In this document: in pieces, positions 21,826-23,672 of the stretch
How the letters are laid out: every line of letters starts with the position of its first letter
Position numbering within the stretch: the stretch's first letter is position 1
NCBI GenBank assembly: GCA_903834675.1
Contig: CAILKC010000432.1
Span: 1 to 23,672 of the forward strand
Direction of reading: 5' to 3'
DNA: 23,672 nucleotides
Origin: an uncultured Victivallales bacterium
GTDB lineage: Bacteria; Verrucomicrobiota; Lentisphaeria; Oligosphaerales; JAFGRS01
Position numbers and translations under genes: made by a program
The notes under the pieces: model-generated
The model's input: only the letters and a program-made list of their open reading frames with translations
Told to the model about the DNA's origin: nothing
The model's database searches: none

Positions 21826-21902
21826 ATGCGGCGAGTGTACGGGACTCCTTTTGACCCGTGTAGTGCAGGAACGATGTGGTAGCCAACCGCAGGAGCCTGA
21901 CC

Positions 21903-22541
21903 ATGTGCCTCAACCGACGCCCCTTCACCCTGATCGAGTTGCTGGTGGTGATCGCCATCATCGCCATCTTGGCGGCCATGCTGTTGCCGGCTTTGGCGCA
22001 GGCGCGCGAAAAGGCGCGGCTGACGAGCTGCATCAACAACGAGAAACAGATCATGATGTCAATCCTGCTGTACTGCGACGAAAACAATGAGATCACGCCG
22101 CGGCACTGCCAGACCAACGGGGTCAACGACTACAACCACTGCTGGCTGGGCATGCTGCAAACCTACATGCCTCATGCCCAGAACGATGGCGTTACGCGCT
22201 GTCCCTCGAACGCGAGTACGGCCCGCAGCTACGGCTACGATCTGCGGACTATGGATATTAAGTCCCTCGGCGTGTTCAAGACGCCCTCACAGAAGATGGC
22301 CTTTACCGACCACGACTCGCACGCTGGCGGCTATCTGCGCTACAACACCTGCGGTAGCACCTGCCCCAACGCCGGCAACCTGGACTCGCACGTGGCCGGA
22401 CACAACGGGGGCGACGTCCGCCATAACGGCGGCACGAACGTCGCGTTTGTGGACGGGCATACCGAAGCCATGAAACTGGAGCAGGTCATTGTGTGGATTC
22501 CGAGCACGAGCTCGGCGCAGTACTTGCTCTGGAATCTGTGA
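21903..22541 (+). CDS. Prepilin-type protein with N-terminal methylation motif and H-X9-DG domain
   Basis: A 212-residue type II/IV pseudopilin-like protein. The leader [10 protein letters not shown] is a type III signal: cleavage before F, methylation, and Glu at +5, followed by the hydrophobic helix [17 protein letters not shown] and [17 protein letters not shown]. The C-terminal part contains [13 protein letters not shown], the processing-associated H-X9-DG motif typical of the large pilin-like families of Planctomycetota, Lentisphaerota and relatives. Start ATG 21903 was chosen for AGGAG 7 bases upstream; a start at 21876 would add 9 residues without a ribosome binding site. It would be processed by a prepilin peptidase and sit in the cytoplasmic membrane or a surface fibre. 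It is a single gene here without pilus assembly neighbours. Confidence 0.92.
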   Translation: MCLNRRPFTLIELLVVIAIIAILAAMLLPALAQAREKARLTSCINNEKQIMMSILLYCDENNEITPRHCQTNGVNDYNHCWLGMLQTYMPHAQNDGVTRCPSNASTARSYGYDLRTMDIKSLGVFKTPSQKMAFTDHDSHAGGYLRYNTCGSTCPNAGNLDSHVAGHNGGDVRHNGGTNVAFVDGHTEAMKLEQVIVWIPSTSSAQYLLWNL

Positions 22542-22801
22542 GGCGCACGGCGGATTCGGGTTGGATGGTGCCGCCCCGCGCCCCGTCGACGGGAGATTGG
22601 CCGAGGGAGCGTTTGCCTGTGGTGGCCGCGGGCCCAAGCGCTTGAGCTTGGCATCCCGGCGCCAGCCGTGGACTGCCGGGGTGGGTTCAACCTGACGGCA
22701 TGGCAAGGCTTCGGTGGCGGGCTATGGTACCACCGTGCAGACAGCACCCATCATCCCACGGCGAGGGCTGCTGCTAACCTGCACGCCTGCTTCGCGGCCC
22801 C
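22542..22801. other. Intergenic stretch without recognisable genes
   Basis: 260 bases between the prepilin stop and the small ORF upstream of panD. I see no coding signature, RNA gene or terminator. A 10-bp palindrome CAAGCGCTTG lies near 22636-22645. Confidence 0.5.
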
Positions 22802-22909
22802 ATGGCTGTCATCGTGGTGCTCACGTTGGTGGTCGCGTGGCTGAAATGCTATGTCGGCCGCACGGCTCGACAGGCGCAGCCACAGGGTAAGAGTAGCACC
22901 AAGGCCTGA
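22802..22909 (+). CDS. Possible 35-aa single-pass membrane protein upstream of panD
   Basis: ATG 22802 to TGA 22909 encodes 35 residues: a hydrophobic start (MAVIVVLTLVVAWLKCYV) that could span the membrane once, then a basic hydrophilic tail (GRTARQAQPQGKSSTKA). The hydrophobic-then-basic layout is what small bacterial membrane proteins look like. There is no clear ribosome binding site and the frame upstream is closed by TAA at 22775-22777, so it may be a chance ORF. It ends 51 bases before panD on the same strand. Confidence 0.3.
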   Translation: MAVIVVLTLVVAWLKCYVGRTARQAQPQGKSSTKA

Positions 22910-22960
22910 GATGAGTTACTCCCCTCGGAGCCGCTCCTCATAACGTTGAGGCAGAATCGC

Positions 22961-23320
22961 ATGCAAGTCCAGATGCTGAAGAGCAAGTTGCACCGGGCGA
23001 CGCTGACCGGCTGCGTGCTTGAGTACGAGGGCAGTCTCGCCATTGACCTGGACCTGCTGGACGCGGTCGGCATGCTCCCCTACGAGAAAATCCTGGTGGT
23101 CAACCAGACCAACGGGGAACGCCTTGAGACCTACGCCATCCCAGGCCCTCGCGGCGGCCGCGAGTTCTGCCTCAATGGCGCCGCGGCCCGCTGCGGCTAC
23201 CCCGGCGATAGGCTGACCGTGATGAGTTTCGCGGCCATGACTCCCGAAGAAGCCGCGACCTTTCGCCCAAAGATCGCTGTTCTCGGCCCGGACAACCACA
23301 TCGCCGAACTCAAGACCTGA
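22961..23320 (+). CDS. panD: Aspartate 1-decarboxylase (pyruvoyl-dependent)
   Basis: A 119-residue proenzyme that makes beta-alanine from L-aspartate for pantothenate and CoA. Self-processing occurs between G24 and S25 (EYEGSLAID), turning Ser25 into the pyruvoyl group. With the ATG at 22961 these residues, R54 (NGER) and Y58 (ETYAI) have the same numbers as in E. coli PanD, which supports the start; GAGG is 9 bases upstream. LKSKLHRATLTG, LDAVGMLPYEKI, NGAAARCGYPGD and FRPKIAVL complete the family pattern, and length is slightly short of the usual 126. It is convergent with the partial oxidoreductase that follows. No other pan gene is nearby. Confidence 0.96.
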   Translation: MQVQMLKSKLHRATLTGCVLEYEGSLAIDLDLLDAVGMLPYEKILVVNQTNGERLETYAIPGPRGGREFCLNGAAARCGYPGDRLTVMSFAAMTPEEAATFRPKIAVLGPDNHIAELKT

Positions 23321-23346
23321 GGCGCCGACGGACACCACCGAGGGCG

Positions 23347-23374
23347 GCGTCGGCCGTCACCGGCGCGCCGACGC
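23347..23374. terminator. GC-rich stem-loop between convergent genes
   Basis: GCGTCGG (23347-23353) and CCGACGC (23368-23374) form a 7-bp stem with a 14-base loop, in the 99-base gap between the panD stop and the stop of the minus-strand oxidoreductase. Position suits a bidirectional transcript end, but there is no T tract on either side. Confidence 0.3.
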
Positions 23375-23419
23375 GGGAGGTCCGCGACGGCGGTAGGCCG
23401 AGGTCCTGGCTCCCGCGCT

Positions 23420-23672
23420 CTAGAGATACACGATCGCTTTCTGTTCCAGCGAGTCGATGGCTGCTTGGAGCACCTTCTGCGCCGCCAGGCCGTCGGCGCC
23501 TGACCCATTGATGGCCTCCGGCGCCACTCCATCGGCCACCTGCTTAGCGAAGGTCTGGATGCGGTCGCGGAAGGTATCGCCGAAATCGCGGCAGCGTTCG
23601 GCGCCGAAGATCGGGTTGCTGAAAACCTGCTTGGTGAGGCCGTCGGCAGGGTAAAGCGTGAGTTCGCGCCAC
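23420..23672 (-). CDS. Gfo/Idh/MocA family oxidoreductase, C-terminal fragment (window edge)
   Basis: The last 84 codons of a minus-strand gene that enters from the right edge; the stop is TAG (23422-23420). The fragment reads WRELTLYPADGLTKQVFSNP, a substrate-domain strand pair, then FGDTFRDRIQTFAKQVADG and NGSGADGLAAQKVLQAAIDS, ending EQKAIVYL. The xxFxxxVxxG...xGxDGLxAxxVxxAxxxS pattern is how Gfo/Idh/MocA proteins normally end, so the family call is fairly secure, although the nucleotide-binding half is outside the window. It is a different protein from the one at 101-1144. Confidence 0.8.
   Translation of the reverse strand, partial: WRELTLYPADGLTKQVFSNPIFGAERCRDFGDTFRDRIQTFAKQVADGVAPEAINGSGADGLAAQKVLQAAIDSLEQKAIVYL

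Larger units (their letters stand above)
21545..21902. promoter_or_regulatory. Divergent intergenic region between lysA and the prepilin gene
   Basis: 358 bases with no gene. It must hold the promoters of both flanking genes. Visible structure: a perfect 14-bp palindrome GGCAGACGTCTGCC at 21674-21687, and a hairpin GGGCTC-CAAGAAA-GAGCCC at 21643-21661. A short hairpin GCCCG-TTC-CGGGC lies at 21725-21737, and a candidate promoter for the prepilin gene at 21796-21825. I found no lysine riboswitch core sequence. Confidence 0.55.

Noticed and set aside
21545..21902. Lysine riboswitch upstream of lysA
   Set aside because: I looked for the conserved AGAGG-type core and long multi-helix layout and did not find it; the region holds only short dyads.

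Overview
This is a GC-rich, gene-dense chromosomal window from a Gram-negative-type bacterium. I cannot fix the phylum. An H-X9-DG type prepilin, a PEP-CTERM exosortase substrate, an anaerobic sulfatase-maturase-like radical SAM enzyme, two Gfo/Idh/MocA oxidoreductases, a xylose-isomerase-like TIM-barrel protein and REPIN-like repeats together suggest the Planctomycetota/Lentisphaerota/Verrucomicrobiota neighbourhood, or an uncultured phylum of similar lifestyle such as Sumerlaeota or Hydrogenedentota. A heptosyltransferase supports an LPS-bearing outer membrane. No rRNA, tRNA, CRISPR array, intact transposase or prophage was seen.

Layout. (1) 1-1144: hairpin tandem repeats, then a Gfo/Idh/MocA oxidoreductase (minus strand). 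(2) 1145-2548: a gene-free, repeat-rich stretch with a nested palindromic structure, a 272-bp REPIN-like inverted-repeat element, and the decayed remains of an MmeI-type DNA methyltransferase whose recognisable sequence begins at the element's edge. (3) 2666-5357 (plus): PEP-CTERM protein, an RlmM-like rRNA methyltransferase and a lipoprotein. (4) 5403-5608: a 67/74-bp tandem repeat between convergent transcription units. (5) 9121-5622 (minus): a tight four-gene run of radical SAM maturase, lytic transglycosylase, SirB1-like protein and sugar-phosphate-isomerase-like protein. (6) 9398-10315 (plus): secreted protein with six EF-hand loops. (7) 10483-14859 (plus): etfB, ferredoxin-fused etfA and a membrane CCG-domain iron-sulfur oxidoreductase, an ETF:menaquinone oxidoreductase (EMO)-like electron-transfer module. 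(8) 15046-19241: zinc-ribbon protein, WaaF-like heptosyltransferase, a 64-residue protein with a near-perfect ribosome binding site, and a membrane-anchored DUF255 thioredoxin-like protein. (9) 21544-19445 (minus): lysA-dapF, the last steps of diaminopimelate/lysine synthesis. (10) 21903-23320 (plus): prepilin-like protein, a doubtful small ORF and panD (beta-alanine for pantothenate/CoA). (11) 23420-23672: C-terminal end of a second Gfo/Idh/MocA oxidoreductase running off the window.

How the genes work together. The clearest functional unit is etfB-etfA-EMO. It should collect electrons from acyl-CoA dehydrogenases or similar flavoenzymes and pass them through iron-sulfur clusters to the quinone pool. 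The radical SAM maturase, the two oxidoreductases and the TIM-barrel protein fit a heterotroph that degrades (possibly sulfated) polysaccharides, although no sulfatase or glycoside hydrolase lies in the window. The most unusual part is 1340-2548, where an extinct DNA-modification gene meets a REPIN-like element. I did not find a convincing new multi-gene system; the odd items are listed as separate findings.
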